A DNA stretch of 64,000 bases from Schauerella fraxinea (GTDB taxonomy: Bacteria > Pseudomonadota > Gammaproteobacteria > Burkholderiales > Burkholderiaceae_B), in contig JAVDKL010000004.1 in NCBI GenBank assembly GCA_030849965.1, positions 372,001 to 436,000 of the forward strand. Direction: 5' to 3'. Shown in pieces: positions 8,611 through 16,818 of this stretch (positions within the stretch are counted from its first letter, which is position 1; each line of letters opens with the position of its first letter). A program made the translations under genes and the position numbers. The notes below the pieces were generated by a model, which saw only the letters and a list, made by a program, of their open reading frames with translations, did not search any database and had not been told where the DNA came from.

Positions 8611-8639
8611 TTGCAGGTCGTGGCAGGCAAGAGTAATAT
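8611..8639 (+). promoter_or_regulatory. Sigma-70-type promoter of toxin-antitoxin copy 1
   Basis: TTGCAG at 8611-8616 and TAATAT at 8634-8639 with an exact 17-bp spacer, 40 bp upstream of the antitoxin ATG. The equivalent boxes and spacing are conserved in the second copy (21224-21252). Confidence 0.7.
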
Positions 8640-8656
8640 GTAAAAAATATCATACA
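8639..8656. promoter_or_regulatory. Predicted antitoxin operator, copy 1 (TGTA-N10-TACA)
   Basis: An 18-bp dyad: TGTA (8639-8642), AAAAATATCA, TACA (8653-8656). It overlaps the last base of the -10 box, the usual position for autorepression by an Xre-type antitoxin. In the second copy the ten central bases are identical but the arms are TGTC and GACA: both arms changed together and the symmetry was kept. Confidence 0.6.
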
Positions 8657-8678
8657 TTTTTCTTGGTTGTTGCCTGCC

Positions 8679-9170
8679 ATGAACCTCATCGATATCGGCC
8701 ATGCCGTGCGGACACGGCGCTCTGAGCTGGGCCTGTCCCAAGCACAGTTGGCGCACCTGAGTGGCCTATCTCGTCAGACTCTGGTCGGCCTGGAGAACGG
8801 CACCCTGAGCGATCTGGGAGTCAACCGGGTGGGTCAGGTCATGGCGGTGCTGGGCCTGGACAGTCCTAAGCTGGACACCCAGGCGCGGCGCAAGAAGCGC
8901 GGACTGTGGATGGCCGCCAAGACCGCCAGTGTCAGCTATGCCCAAGAACTGGCGCCCGAGACGCTGGAGCAAGCCCTGGCGAGTGGTGAAGTGCCTGCTT
9001 CATTTGCTCCGCACCTGACACATTTGCTGGATGAGGCGCCCGTGCCTGTCGTCGTGATGGCTGTGGAGGAGGCTGCCTCGCATACACACCAGCCGCCAAA
9101 GCAGGTCTGGCGCAACGTGGCGAAGCTGGCCGGATCGTTGTCCGTGCATCGTCGCGAGCTGTGGGCATGA
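8679..9170 (+). CDS. Xre-family HTH antitoxin of an AbiEii-type toxin-antitoxin pair, copy 1
   Basis: A 163-residue protein starting at ATG 8679 (an upstream in-frame TTG at 8667 is less likely). Residues 4-55 form a classic Cro/C1 helix-turn-helix ('SQAQLAHLSGLSRQTLVGLE'). The remainder is a low-complexity, helical C-terminal part that probably contacts the toxin. The stop overlaps the toxin ATG as ATGA at 9167-9170. The gene is preceded by a recognisable promoter with an overlapping palindrome, suggesting autoregulation. The protein is identical to the copy at 21292. The antitoxin role is inferred from gene order and size. Confidence 0.8.
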   Translation: MNLIDIGHAVRTRRSELGLSQAQLAHLSGLSRQTLVGLENGTLSDLGVNRVGQVMAVLGLDSPKLDTQARRKKRGLWMAAKTASVSYAQELAPETLEQALASGEVPASFAPHLTHLLDEAPVPVVVMAVEEAASHTHQPPKQVWRNVAKLAGSLSVHRRELWA

Positions 9171-9823
9171 AGTCCGGAGCATTGCCCAGCGGTCCCTGGG
9201 AGAAGCTGTTCCCGCGGGCGCTTGCACTGATTGACGAGATCAGTCGGTATGGCGGCATCACGGACCCGTTCTGGACGTTGGGTGGTGGAACGGTGCTGAT
9301 GTTTCGGTACAGCCATCGACTGAGCAAAGACATCGACATCTTCGTGCCTGACCCCCAGTACCTCGGCTTTGTGTCGCCGCGATTGAGCGACACCGCTGCG
9401 GATTTGACGCAGGACTACACCGAGCAACCAGGTGCCTTCGTCAAACTGCAGTTCGAGGAGGGCGAGGTCGATTTCGTCGCTGCTCCCAATTTGCTGGACG
9501 ATGCCTGGGACACATGGGATATCGGCGGTCGCGCAGTCAAAGTAGAGACTGCCGCTGAAATCATTGCCAAGAAGATGTACCACCGCGGTGATCGGGTCAC
9601 GGCGCGGGATCTTTTCGACTTTGCGCTCGTGATCGAGCGCGAGCCTCGGCAGCTTCTGGCAGCGACACCATTCCTTCTACGCCATCGGGAGACATTCCAG
9701 TCTCAGATCCGAGCGCCGCATGCCAGCTTGCGCGCCGCGTTCGAGGCCATCGCCACGCTGGAGTACACGCCCAGCTTCGATCATTGCGTAGCCGTGGTTG
9801 GGGACTTCCTGGGCGAACTGTAG
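9167..9823 (+). CDS. AbiEii/AbiGii-family nucleotidyltransferase toxin, copy 1
   Basis: A 218-residue nucleotidyltransferase-fold protein. Start is ATG 9167, overlapping the antitoxin stop; a GTG at 9161 is in frame but not needed. The catalytic core is visible as 'TLGGGTVLMFRYSHRLSKDI' (37-56) running into DIDIF: the GG pocket plus the DxD metal-binding pair characteristic of AbiEii/MenA-like enzymes. Such toxins transfer nucleotides to RNA (for some members the tRNA acceptor stem), arresting growth or aborting phage infection. Target here is unknown. It differs from the copy at 21780 at a few C-terminal positions (for example RQLLAA versus PQPLAA). Confidence 0.82.
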   Translation: MKSGALPSGPWEKLFPRALALIDEISRYGGITDPFWTLGGGTVLMFRYSHRLSKDIDIFVPDPQYLGFVSPRLSDTAADLTQDYTEQPGAFVKLQFEEGEVDFVAAPNLLDDAWDTWDIGGRAVKVETAAEIIAKKMYHRGDRVTARDLFDFALVIEREPRQLLAATPFLLRHRETFQSQIRAPHASLRAAFEAIATLEYTPSFDHCVAVVGDFLGEL

Positions 9824-9849
9824 CCTCTTCGCATGTGGTCATTCCCCGT

Positions 9850-10048
9850 CGTAGTGGAGCGCGTTAAGATGCATCCTGATCGACAATGCACCCGAAAATG
9901 TCGACGCCGCGCAAATGGTTCCATAACCCTCGCCACCATTAAGCGCGCGATTTTGACGGTAGAGGGCGACGGTACAGATTTGTCGGTCACTAAAAATCCC
10001 TTAAATCATAGGGACTTATGAGGCCCGTTGATGACAGAGTGGGCGGGT
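9850..10048. repeat. 3' repeat R1 (about 200 bp)
   Basis: Noncoding segment directly after the toxin gene. It matches R2 (22464-22661) almost throughout and a diverged R3 (32718-32919) over its whole length. Shared landmarks include 'AAGCGCG', 'TTTTGACGGTA', 'TGGCGACG', 'AATCCC' and a terminal 'TGATGA..GA.TGGG'. It sits at the right end of each island block. It may be a shared terminator region, a recombination site or a block boundary; the sequence alone does not decide. Confidence 0.75.
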
Positions 10049-10466
10049 CAAGTCATGCTGCAGCGTTCTTCAGCAAGGTGTAGCGAGATCAGGCGTAGGA
10101 CAGTCTGCCTCGTTCCTGAGTCATATAGTCACGGGCCAGATTAGGGTAATCAAAACGATAAATGGGGTAATTTCTACATAAGGCACCCCATTTAAAACAG
10201 TGCATGTGTAGCTGAATTTTATGCTTTTCGATGCACTGGTTCGTAGGACGTATTACCTCATGAAGAACCAATTTGGCGCGCCGGCTCGGGCCCTCGCCCT
10301 TTTCTACCCGCACGCGCAAGGACTTTATGGCGGGCTCGGGCCGCAAGCTTCCTGTTGACCTCCGGAAGCGGGTTCCGCGTGATGTTCTCTATTTTTTCTA
10401 TCTTTGACGGCTGAGAGTCAAGCGGGATTTGCGGCGAGTTGATTTGCTGAACCAAAATCAACGGGA
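10049..10466. other. 418-bp gap without a convincing gene
   Basis: Only short overlapping ORFs without recognisable motifs occur on either strand. The region changes composition from AT-rich (10100-10260) to GC-rich (10270-10380), which suggests a patchwork of remnants. No repeat, RNA gene or terminator that I could support was seen, although the stretch directly follows the 3' end of the five-gene operon. Confidence 0.5.
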
Positions 10467-13400
10467 TCACTTCTCGGCGGATGCGATCCGATCTCCGAGC
10501 CTTTTCCGGACTTTCTGTCGTAGCGGCACTTCGCCCAGGTCGTCCAAAATTGACGCCGGTAAAGGTTCGGGCGTCGAGAGCAAATGCCGTCCGGGATGGT
10601 CCGGTTCGAGAAGGTCGAGAATGCGAGCGGCAGCGTCGCTGTCGCGTGGCGCGATGGCAGCGGCGCCGACGAGCAGCAGCGCGCGTCTCTTATTAGAGCT
10701 TGCAATCCGTTCGAAACATCGCACGGCTCGGGTGATTTCGTCATGCGCGCCGATGAGGTGAGCGGCCGGCGCGGCGAGAATGGGCGGCGCTTTCAGGAGA
10801 TATGCGGGTGTTAGCTGAGCGACGATAGAAGGGTCGATGGCTTCTGCATCAGAAAGTGCATCCATGGCGTCCAAGCGAATCCATCGCGCTTCTGGGATGT
10901 TGACTAGGTTCGAAATCTTCTGCTGGATTTCGGCACTACAACAATGGACCGCAACGATAAGCGCGTATTGGCTGAGCGCTCGATCATCGGTCGTGTTGGC
11001 GAGATGCAGCAGCATATCTCCAATTTCATCCGACAAAGGTTTGTTGGCGGCGAGGGCGATAACGGCTTCCTGGGCCACATCGTAGCTCTCCGGCTCATCA
11101 TGATGCGGCCCGGCGCTCGACCACGTGTCGTGAATCAAACTCAGCAAGGTACGAAGATGGTCCGGATGCGGGCGCTCGCTAAGGATGGAAACCAAGGCGC
11201 GGCGCACACGACTGCCAGGATCTCCAGCCATCGCCAGAATCGCTGGCGGCAATGGGTCCGTTAGGGTCTGCGCCAAATGCTGCAGCGCCAAACGACGTGC
11301 ATCGGCGCGATCGTGCCGGAGCGCACGTTCGATCAGTGGGGTGTCGCCGGTAGCGATTGCAGCTTTCGTTGCTTCAATGGCCTGTTCTTTGCCGGAAGAA
11401 ACGGCAAGCCATTGTGCGATCGCTGCAGAGGCGTCGCCGCCACTTTTGAGGATGACTGGAACGACCAGCGTGAGCGCTTCCGATTCCAATTTCGCTGCGC
11501 AGTTAGTCAGAAGAACGAGGGCTCCCGGTCCAACTCGATGCGCAGTCTTCCGCTGGTTCGGCAGGGCGTTAGCGATCTCTGCCAAATCCGGCTGCAGCGC
11601 ATCAGCGACGCGCTTCAGCTTGCGCGCCCGGTTACTTTTTTCAAGCCGATACTGAGCGCGGCGCATGTTGGACAGCAAAAGCACCTGTCGTTCAGGATGC
11701 TCGTTTTGGGCAGCACACGCGGCGATCAGGGCGTTGGGTGCAACACTCAGAGCGGTGAGCGCGAGTTCATCGCGAAGGTCGGCCCTGAGCAGCCCGGCGT
11801 CTAATCGCTCGGTTAGCAACACCTCCAGGGCGGGGTGCCAGTGTTGTCGAACGGCGGCCCAGACGTTCGTTTCTGCGTCGAGCCCTTTGGCGGCATTTAT
11901 CAGCGCCCTAAGCTCATCCTCGCTCGCGCGGTCAGCAGATCGGTGCAGATCTTGAGACCAAGCCTGGACCAATTCCGCAACGCGAGGGTGATCGGATAGA
12001 ACCTGCCATCGCCCCTCGGCACGAAGCCGGCGAACATAGGCGTCGATAAAGACACCTGACGTGTAACCGTCGCCTTCGTGGTTCCACTGCGCCGCCTCTT
12101 CAGCAGCGTGGTCGCGTTCTCCGTCCTCGATCGCGCGCCATTCTTCGAAGCCATCTTGCGCGTATCGGCTGTGGAGCGAAGCCAGATCGTCAAGCGACGC
12201 CTGCAGCACGCTTTCGAAGCCGACGAGATCGCGAATTGCCCCGGTCGCCACCGCATCTGCGTTCAGTTCGAACCCATTGCCCACCATCTGGCGTGCCGCG
12301 TCCAGGTAGGCCGACGTCAGGTTGGGAGCAAAACTGTCGAGCCGCTGGGCGAAGCTGGATCCGTAGTTGCCCCTATCGAAACCGAGCACCTCCCGGATGA
12401 ACCGCGCGGCAACTTGGGCCGACACAGGATCGGCCGCGACAGTCCGATACCAATCATCGTCAAAAACCGGGGGCTGCCAGTTTCGGATGAAGACCGAAGC
12501 GCCGCGCTGTGTGCCTTTCAGAAGCCAGCGCGCCATTCGGCTGGGGATGGATGCGTCGCTTCCGACCTCCGACGCAAGTTCGAGCAAGGGCCCAAATTTC
12601 GATTGTGGATCTAGCAATCTCTCGTCGAGCCAGCCATCGATCGACGACTGGCTGACAGCATCGATTTCGAAGGGCTGATCGATATCGCTGCGGCACGAGA
12701 ATGATCGGGTCATTTCCAGCACGCGCGCAGCTGTCTCCAATCCCCAGTCCCTGTGGGCCTCGGGCAACTGGACAAGGGCCGATATCAGGGTCTCGATGGC
12801 AGCTTCGCCCCGCACCCAGTTGGCGATGACAAACGCCTCGAAGCCCTGTTTGACGCTGGGATGCGCAAAGGCGACCACTCGCGTCGGCTGGCGGAGGTGC
12901 CGGGCGGCAACCATCCGGTCAACGACCTTGCCGAAGGCTTCGCTGAGCGTAGTGTCGAAGGCGCGCAGGGCGCGCTGTAGGGGGTGCATTCGAGCACGGT
13001 CGAACTGAGCTCGCGACGCCAGAAGTGCCCAAATGAGGGCAGAAGCGCCGGATGTGTCCATTGAGGAAAGTGCTCGAACGACCGCGCCCTCAACTGCGTC
13101 GCGCTGTGCCAGTTCCAGCAGGCGGCGGCAGAAAGCGTGGTCTGGCTCGTCTGCCTCGGGGCCGCCCTGCAAGTGACTGAAGAACAGTTCGAGTTCTAGC
13201 GGCGTTTCGAGTTTTTCGAGTGCATCCTTGCGGAACTCATACGCCTTCGTCTGCAGGGGCGCCGGAAGTTGGTCCATGCGATTATCATAGATATCGCCTA
13301 ATCGGCCGTCACGATATTGAACGGCGTCCAGTTCAACTGACCATGTGTCGAGGCTGCCGCCGACGCCCGCGCTATGCAGCATGTCACTCCGGGTGGTGAC

Positions 13401-14522
13401 CACGAATTGATGCCCCGGCGTCGCTTTCGCCAGCAGGCGCGGCAACTGCTCGGTCCAGGCCTCATTACCGCCTGCGAGGCTGTATTGTCCCCATGGATCG
13501 TCAACGTAGAAGAGGGTCGGACCCGTATCGACTACTTTGCGCGCGTTCGTGGGCGCATCGTCGGGACCAAGGCTGACGACGTCCAACGTCCCGTCCCGAC
13601 GCCTTGCCATGTCGCACAGCTTCAGCGCAGCTTGGGTTTTGCCCGTTCCCGAGGGGCCACGAAGGACCACAGCATTCCTATCATTCAGCAGACGAACCAT
13701 GTCGTCAAAATTTGCTGGCGCGACGAAGTGTTCGAGGTTCGCAGAACTGGCAAGAAAGCCGCCATACGATCGCACGGTCGCGAGAAGATCGTCGCGGGTC
13801 CATATGCCTGGGGCGCCTCCTCTGGTGCGGCGCTTCGCTTCGAGGCGGAGCTGTTCAAGGAGGTTCTGTTGCTCAACTTTGGGAACATGCAGGAGGTCCG
13901 ACATCAGCTCGCGGATGTCGGCGGCGAGCTGCTTTTCGGTGAGTCCCCCCCAGATCGCCACACGGCCTTCAGGCGAACTCTTCAGCGTCGCATGCAAACT
14001 AGCGGGAAAGCTCGCTTTGTCGGATAGCTCTTCGAAGCCTTGAACTAGCAGTCCTCTCGCGACGCCCGCGGCATCCGCATTCGTGACGAGAAGGTAGCGC
14101 GTGTTGGGTTCGTCGAGATGATGTAGTGCCTTACGGCGACCACCTTTCTTGTCGGAGCCGTGCTTGAGCAGTGCCTCGAAATCCTCGACCCGCCACGGAT
14201 CCCCATTGTCCAGTTTGACCTGGACGACCAGTTTTTGATTGCCGGTCACAGTCGCGCTGGGTTGGACGCGGCCGGGCACATTCGGTTGCAGATCCGCTTC
14301 CAGATCTTCTTCGTTTGCGGGTTCCAGAACCAAGCGCGACGCGGCCTTGGATATAAGGAGGAGCTGCAGGGCCGCCAGAATCGTGACGTCGAGCTGGTAG
14401 TCAAATCCCGCTTGAGCAGCGGCCGCTCCTCTCAGGGGCTGCCTAGAAGGTGGCGGAGTCTGGGCAGCCGAAAGTTGTTCCGTGTTTACAGCGTCGACGC
14501 TGGGAGACTCATTTGTCGACAT
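10467..14522 (-). CDS. Avs-like protein: N-terminal nuclease, STAND NTPase, C-terminal HEAT-like repeats
   Basis: A 1351-residue protein from ATG 14522, overlapping the preceding stop by 14 bp (the open frame extends 46 codons further into the neighbour). Residues 38-105 resemble a Cap4/DUF4297-type nuclease: 'AGFDYQLDVTILAALQLLL', acidic EEDLE (71-75), then QVK (101-103). The NTPase follows: Walker A GPSGTGKT (289-296), Walker B LFYVDD (337-342) and a sensor 'FVVTTRSD'. The long C-terminal half is helical; its last 400 residues are HEAT-like ('ADARRLALQHLAQTL', 'GSRVRRALVSILSE'). This is the layout of antiviral STAND sensors, where repeats bind a phage product and the NTPase oligomerises to activate the nuclease. 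It is the last gene of the operon. Confidence 0.78.
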   Translation of the reverse strand: MSTNESPSVDAVNTEQLSAAQTPPPSRQPLRGAAAAQAGFDYQLDVTILAALQLLLISKAASRLVLEPANEEDLEADLQPNVPGRVQPSATVTGNQKLVVQVKLDNGDPWRVEDFEALLKHGSDKKGGRRKALHHLDEPNTRYLLVTNADAAGVARGLLVQGFEELSDKASFPASLHATLKSSPEGRVAIWGGLTEKQLAADIRELMSDLLHVPKVEQQNLLEQLRLEAKRRTRGGAPGIWTRDDLLATVRSYGGFLASSANLEHFVAPANFDDMVRLLNDRNAVVLRGPSGTGKTQAALKLCDMARRRDGTLDVVSLGPDDAPTNARKVVDTGPTLFYVDDPWGQYSLAGGNEAWTEQLPRLLAKATPGHQFVVTTRSDMLHSAGVGGSLDTWSVELDAVQYRDGRLGDIYDNRMDQLPAPLQTKAYEFRKDALEKLETPLELELFFSHLQGGPEADEPDHAFCRRLLELAQRDAVEGAVVRALSSMDTSGASALIWALLASRAQFDRARMHPLQRALRAFDTTLSEAFGKVVDRMVAARHLRQPTRVVAFAHPSVKQGFEAFVIANWVRGEAAIETLISALVQLPEAHRDWGLETAARVLEMTRSFSCRSDIDQPFEIDAVSQSSIDGWLDERLLDPQSKFGPLLELASEVGSDASIPSRMARWLLKGTQRGASVFIRNWQPPVFDDDWYRTVAADPVSAQVAARFIREVLGFDRGNYGSSFAQRLDSFAPNLTSAYLDAARQMVGNGFELNADAVATGAIRDLVGFESVLQASLDDLASLHSRYAQDGFEEWRAIEDGERDHAAEEAAQWNHEGDGYTSGVFIDAYVRRLRAEGRWQVLSDHPRVAELVQAWSQDLHRSADRASEDELRALINAAKGLDAETNVWAAVRQHWHPALEVLLTERLDAGLLRADLRDELALTALSVAPNALIAACAAQNEHPERQVLLLSNMRRAQYRLEKSNRARKLKRVADALQPDLAEIANALPNQRKTAHRVGPGALVLLTNCAAKLESEALTLVVPVILKSGGDASAAIAQWLAVSSGKEQAIEATKAAIATGDTPLIERALRHDRADARRLALQHLAQTLTDPLPPAILAMAGDPGSRVRRALVSILSERPHPDHLRTLLSLIHDTWSSAGPHHDEPESYDVAQEAVIALAANKPLSDEIGDMLLHLANTTDDRALSQYALIVAVHCCSAEIQQKISNLVNIPEARWIRLDAMDALSDAEAIDPSIVAQLTPAYLLKAPPILAAPAAHLIGAHDEITRAVRCFERIASSNKRRALLLVGAAAIAPRDSDAAARILDLLEPDHPGRHLLSTPEPLPASILDDLGEVPLRQKVRKRLGDRIASAEK

Positions 14523-16818
14523 CGTCGAACACCGAGCGTTTGGTGGCGGTTGGAGGCGGCGGCAGAGCGGCAGTAGATGCCTCGTCCTTTTTCTGTGTGA
14601 CGATATGGGTCCAGTCTGTAGTGTCAGCCTCTTCGTCGCGTTCTCGCTTGCGCTCCTCAATCGCCCTGATCGACCGTTTCACCTGCTCACGCGCGTCGTC
14701 GATAAGTGAGGCGGCATCATCATCGACACCGATCGTCTCGACATGATCCAGCACGCCGAGCAGCTTTTCAAAGTGGCTATCCGGCTCCTCGTCGAGCTCG
14801 GCGTCAGCCGTGATCTCATCGATGCGCTCCTCGAGTGATGGCAGCACCGCAGTTCGTAGCCCAACACCCAAGCCCACTAGTCGGAGTGGTGGAATGAGGG
14901 CGAGCTTGTCCTCCTCACCGAAGAACGATGCGTCGAAATTCTTTAGTGCGGCAGATTCAAGCTCGTCGGCCGCCTCCGAGCGGAGGTCTTCCGGAAGCAA
15001 ATCAAGCCGATGCGCGCGGGCATAGGTGGCTACACGCGGATCATTCCCTACCGGTTCCGTGTGCCAGCACGAGCGGCGCAATAGTTCTGCCGAAGCACTT
15101 ATGACCTTGCTGAAGACCGCATCGCTAGCCCTGTAGGCCAGAAAGAGGAAAAGCATCCAATTGCGATGCAGCTCATTAGGTGTGCGGCTGAGCCGACCGA
15201 CAAGCGCGTCGTCGAGGTTGGTGGGGATCACCAGCGCGTCGCGAATGAGGGCTGAACCTTCACAGGTAAAACTGCTGAGGATCGTGTCGATCGTCGCACC
15301 GCGGATGAGTGCGGCCATCATGTGCGGCTTTTGTCTCAGGATCTCCGTCAAAGCGTCGGAGATCGTCGGATGAGCGAATGTCCATTTGGTCCCGGAGAGC
15401 TTCAGGAACGAACCCTTCAGTTCGGCGAAGCAATCCTGTATGCGCGTTAGGGTGAAACCCGTCAGCTCGGCGACGGCTTGCGCAGCTGATGGATCATGAT
15501 CGTTAGGGTCGAAGCCAGCTTGATGCACATAGACCAGAATGAGAGCAGCCTGGAGGTGGTCATCCAACGCGTTGACAGTATCGACGAGATGCTCGCGCGG
15601 TTCCTTCATGAACTGGACGAGCGCGCTTTCGCGGGGCGCAAGGCTTTTCGTGAAGTTTGGATCGCCCATACGTTCAGCGATGCCGGGGAGGAACCCCGGT
15701 ACGGCGGCGACCGCCTCGAGATGAGGCTTCACGCTCGATCGCCAACTCTGGGTCTGAGTGCCGAAATTCACGTGGTTATAAAGGATTTGCGTCTTCTCAT
15801 CGATCGTCAGTTCACCGACATCGACTACCGCGCTTTCGTCGGCAAACTGCGGAAGGTTTCGCTGCCCTAGGCGCCGCCGCGCCGCTTCATAGATGTGCTT
15901 GCGCGAGGTGAGAAGAAAGCGGTTTCCATGCGCGACGGCCGCGCGGAGCTTGGAAAAGGCCGATGCCCAGTCCTGAACGTAATCGTCGCGCAGAACGTTC
16001 GAGCCGAACGCGTCGTCTATCCAGAAGAAGCGACCAGGATCGTTGGGATTCCACCCGGCTTCGAAATCACGCGGGCTGGTTAGAGCAAGGACGGTATTAT
16101 CAGCATTCTCCGAGGCGATCGTTGATACGATGGCGCCTATTGCCGATTTTCCGCTCGATGGATTTCCGAGCAGCAGCACCACGCCATGTTTCGAGATGGC
16201 ATTCACCGCGTCGCGATGGGCTTTGGTAGGGACATAGGTGCGTAGTTTTGGAATCCAGCTGTCCAGCAGCGCACGCGACTGTTCACTCAGGCGTTCGTCC
16301 ACGATCGCCGTGAGATCTCCTAGGCCATATACCTGTGGAACCAACGCGCGGAGACGCGCGCTGCTCTTGATGACCCGAACGATATGCTGTCGGCCAAAAA
16401 TATGCGCTTTGCGCACGCCGAGGGCTCGCAGCTTGGCACGTGCGGCGACCGCCACTGGCGCGTCCACGCCCATATTGGTCATGAAGATATATGTATCGGA
16501 CTGACCCGCCTTGACCAGTTCCTCAACGTTTTCCAACTCAGCGGTCAGATCCGAAACTTTCAGCGCCTTGCCGGCGTCCGACGTATGTTTGCATTGGATC
16601 GTGCCGATTGGCGACGCAGGAGGCTCTGAAGGGATGAGGAAAACTGCATCCTGTCCGCCATCATTGGCTTCGCGGAAAATCTCGACCGGTCGACCAAGCA
16701 CGACCTCGCAAACTTGCGAGCACAGATCCTGGAATGCGCGCCACCCGATTGTGTGCAGCGCCAGATCGCTCCAGGGACCATGTGCCTGACGCCCTTTTAA
16801 TTCAGTCTTAGCGCTCAT
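14509..16818 (-). CDS. Restriction-endonuclease-STAND NTPase fusion (nSTAND3-like)
   Basis: A 769-residue protein from ATG 16818, which overlaps the previous stop as ATGA. Residues 20-80 are a PD-(D/E)xK restriction-endonuclease domain: 'FQDLCSQVCEVVLG', 'ANDGGQDAVFL' with D57, and 'TIQCKH' with Q75/K77. A STAND-type P-loop NTPase follows: Walker A GNPSSGKS (218-225), Walker B FFWIDD (264-269) and 'FLLTSRKHIYEAA' as sensor. The C-terminal half is helical, without an obvious repeat, and ends in a charged tail. The nuclease differs from that of the neighbouring STAND protein, so the operon carries two distinct nuclease-STAND proteins. The STAND subtype is my best guess. Confidence 0.78.
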   Translation of the reverse strand: MSAKTELKGRQAHGPWSDLALHTIGWRAFQDLCSQVCEVVLGRPVEIFREANDGGQDAVFLIPSEPPASPIGTIQCKHTSDAGKALKVSDLTAELENVEELVKAGQSDTYIFMTNMGVDAPVAVAARAKLRALGVRKAHIFGRQHIVRVIKSSARLRALVPQVYGLGDLTAIVDERLSEQSRALLDSWIPKLRTYVPTKAHRDAVNAISKHGVVLLLGNPSSGKSAIGAIVSTIASENADNTVLALTSPRDFEAGWNPNDPGRFFWIDDAFGSNVLRDDYVQDWASAFSKLRAAVAHGNRFLLTSRKHIYEAARRRLGQRNLPQFADESAVVDVGELTIDEKTQILYNHVNFGTQTQSWRSSVKPHLEAVAAVPGFLPGIAERMGDPNFTKSLAPRESALVQFMKEPREHLVDTVNALDDHLQAALILVYVHQAGFDPNDHDPSAAQAVAELTGFTLTRIQDCFAELKGSFLKLSGTKWTFAHPTISDALTEILRQKPHMMAALIRGATIDTILSSFTCEGSALIRDALVIPTNLDDALVGRLSRTPNELHRNWMLFLFLAYRASDAVFSKVISASAELLRRSCWHTEPVGNDPRVATYARAHRLDLLPEDLRSEAADELESAALKNFDASFFGEEDKLALIPPLRLVGLGVGLRTAVLPSLEERIDEITADAELDEEPDSHFEKLLGVLDHVETIGVDDDAASLIDDAREQVKRSIRAIEERKRERDEEADTTDWTHIVTQKKDEASTAALPPPPTATKRSVFDDVDK

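Larger units (their letters stand above)
8228..10048. repeat. Direct repeat DR1: leader + toxin-antitoxin cassette + 3' repeat
   Basis: About 1.82 kb repeated in the same orientation at 20852-22661. The two HTH antitoxins are identical from their ATG and the toxins differ at only a handful of residues; the leader part is more diverged. Homology stops sharply inside the leader ORF at 'ggatatcg', about 8228 here and 20852 in the other copy. The two copies bracket the five-gene block B operon, so homologous recombination between them would delete or amplify about 12.6 kb. Confidence 0.9.

Noticed and set aside
9850-10048. R1/R2/R3 as tRNA or tmRNA fragments used as attachment sites
   Set aside because: No T-loop sequence, acceptor stem or CCA end could be found; an attachment role remains possible but not as a tRNA site.
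10089-10346. 85-codon minus-strand ORF after the five-gene operon
   Set aside because: The end ('YMTQERGRLSYA') looks faintly protein-like, but there is no start signal, no recognisable family and a mixed base composition; insufficient to call a gene.
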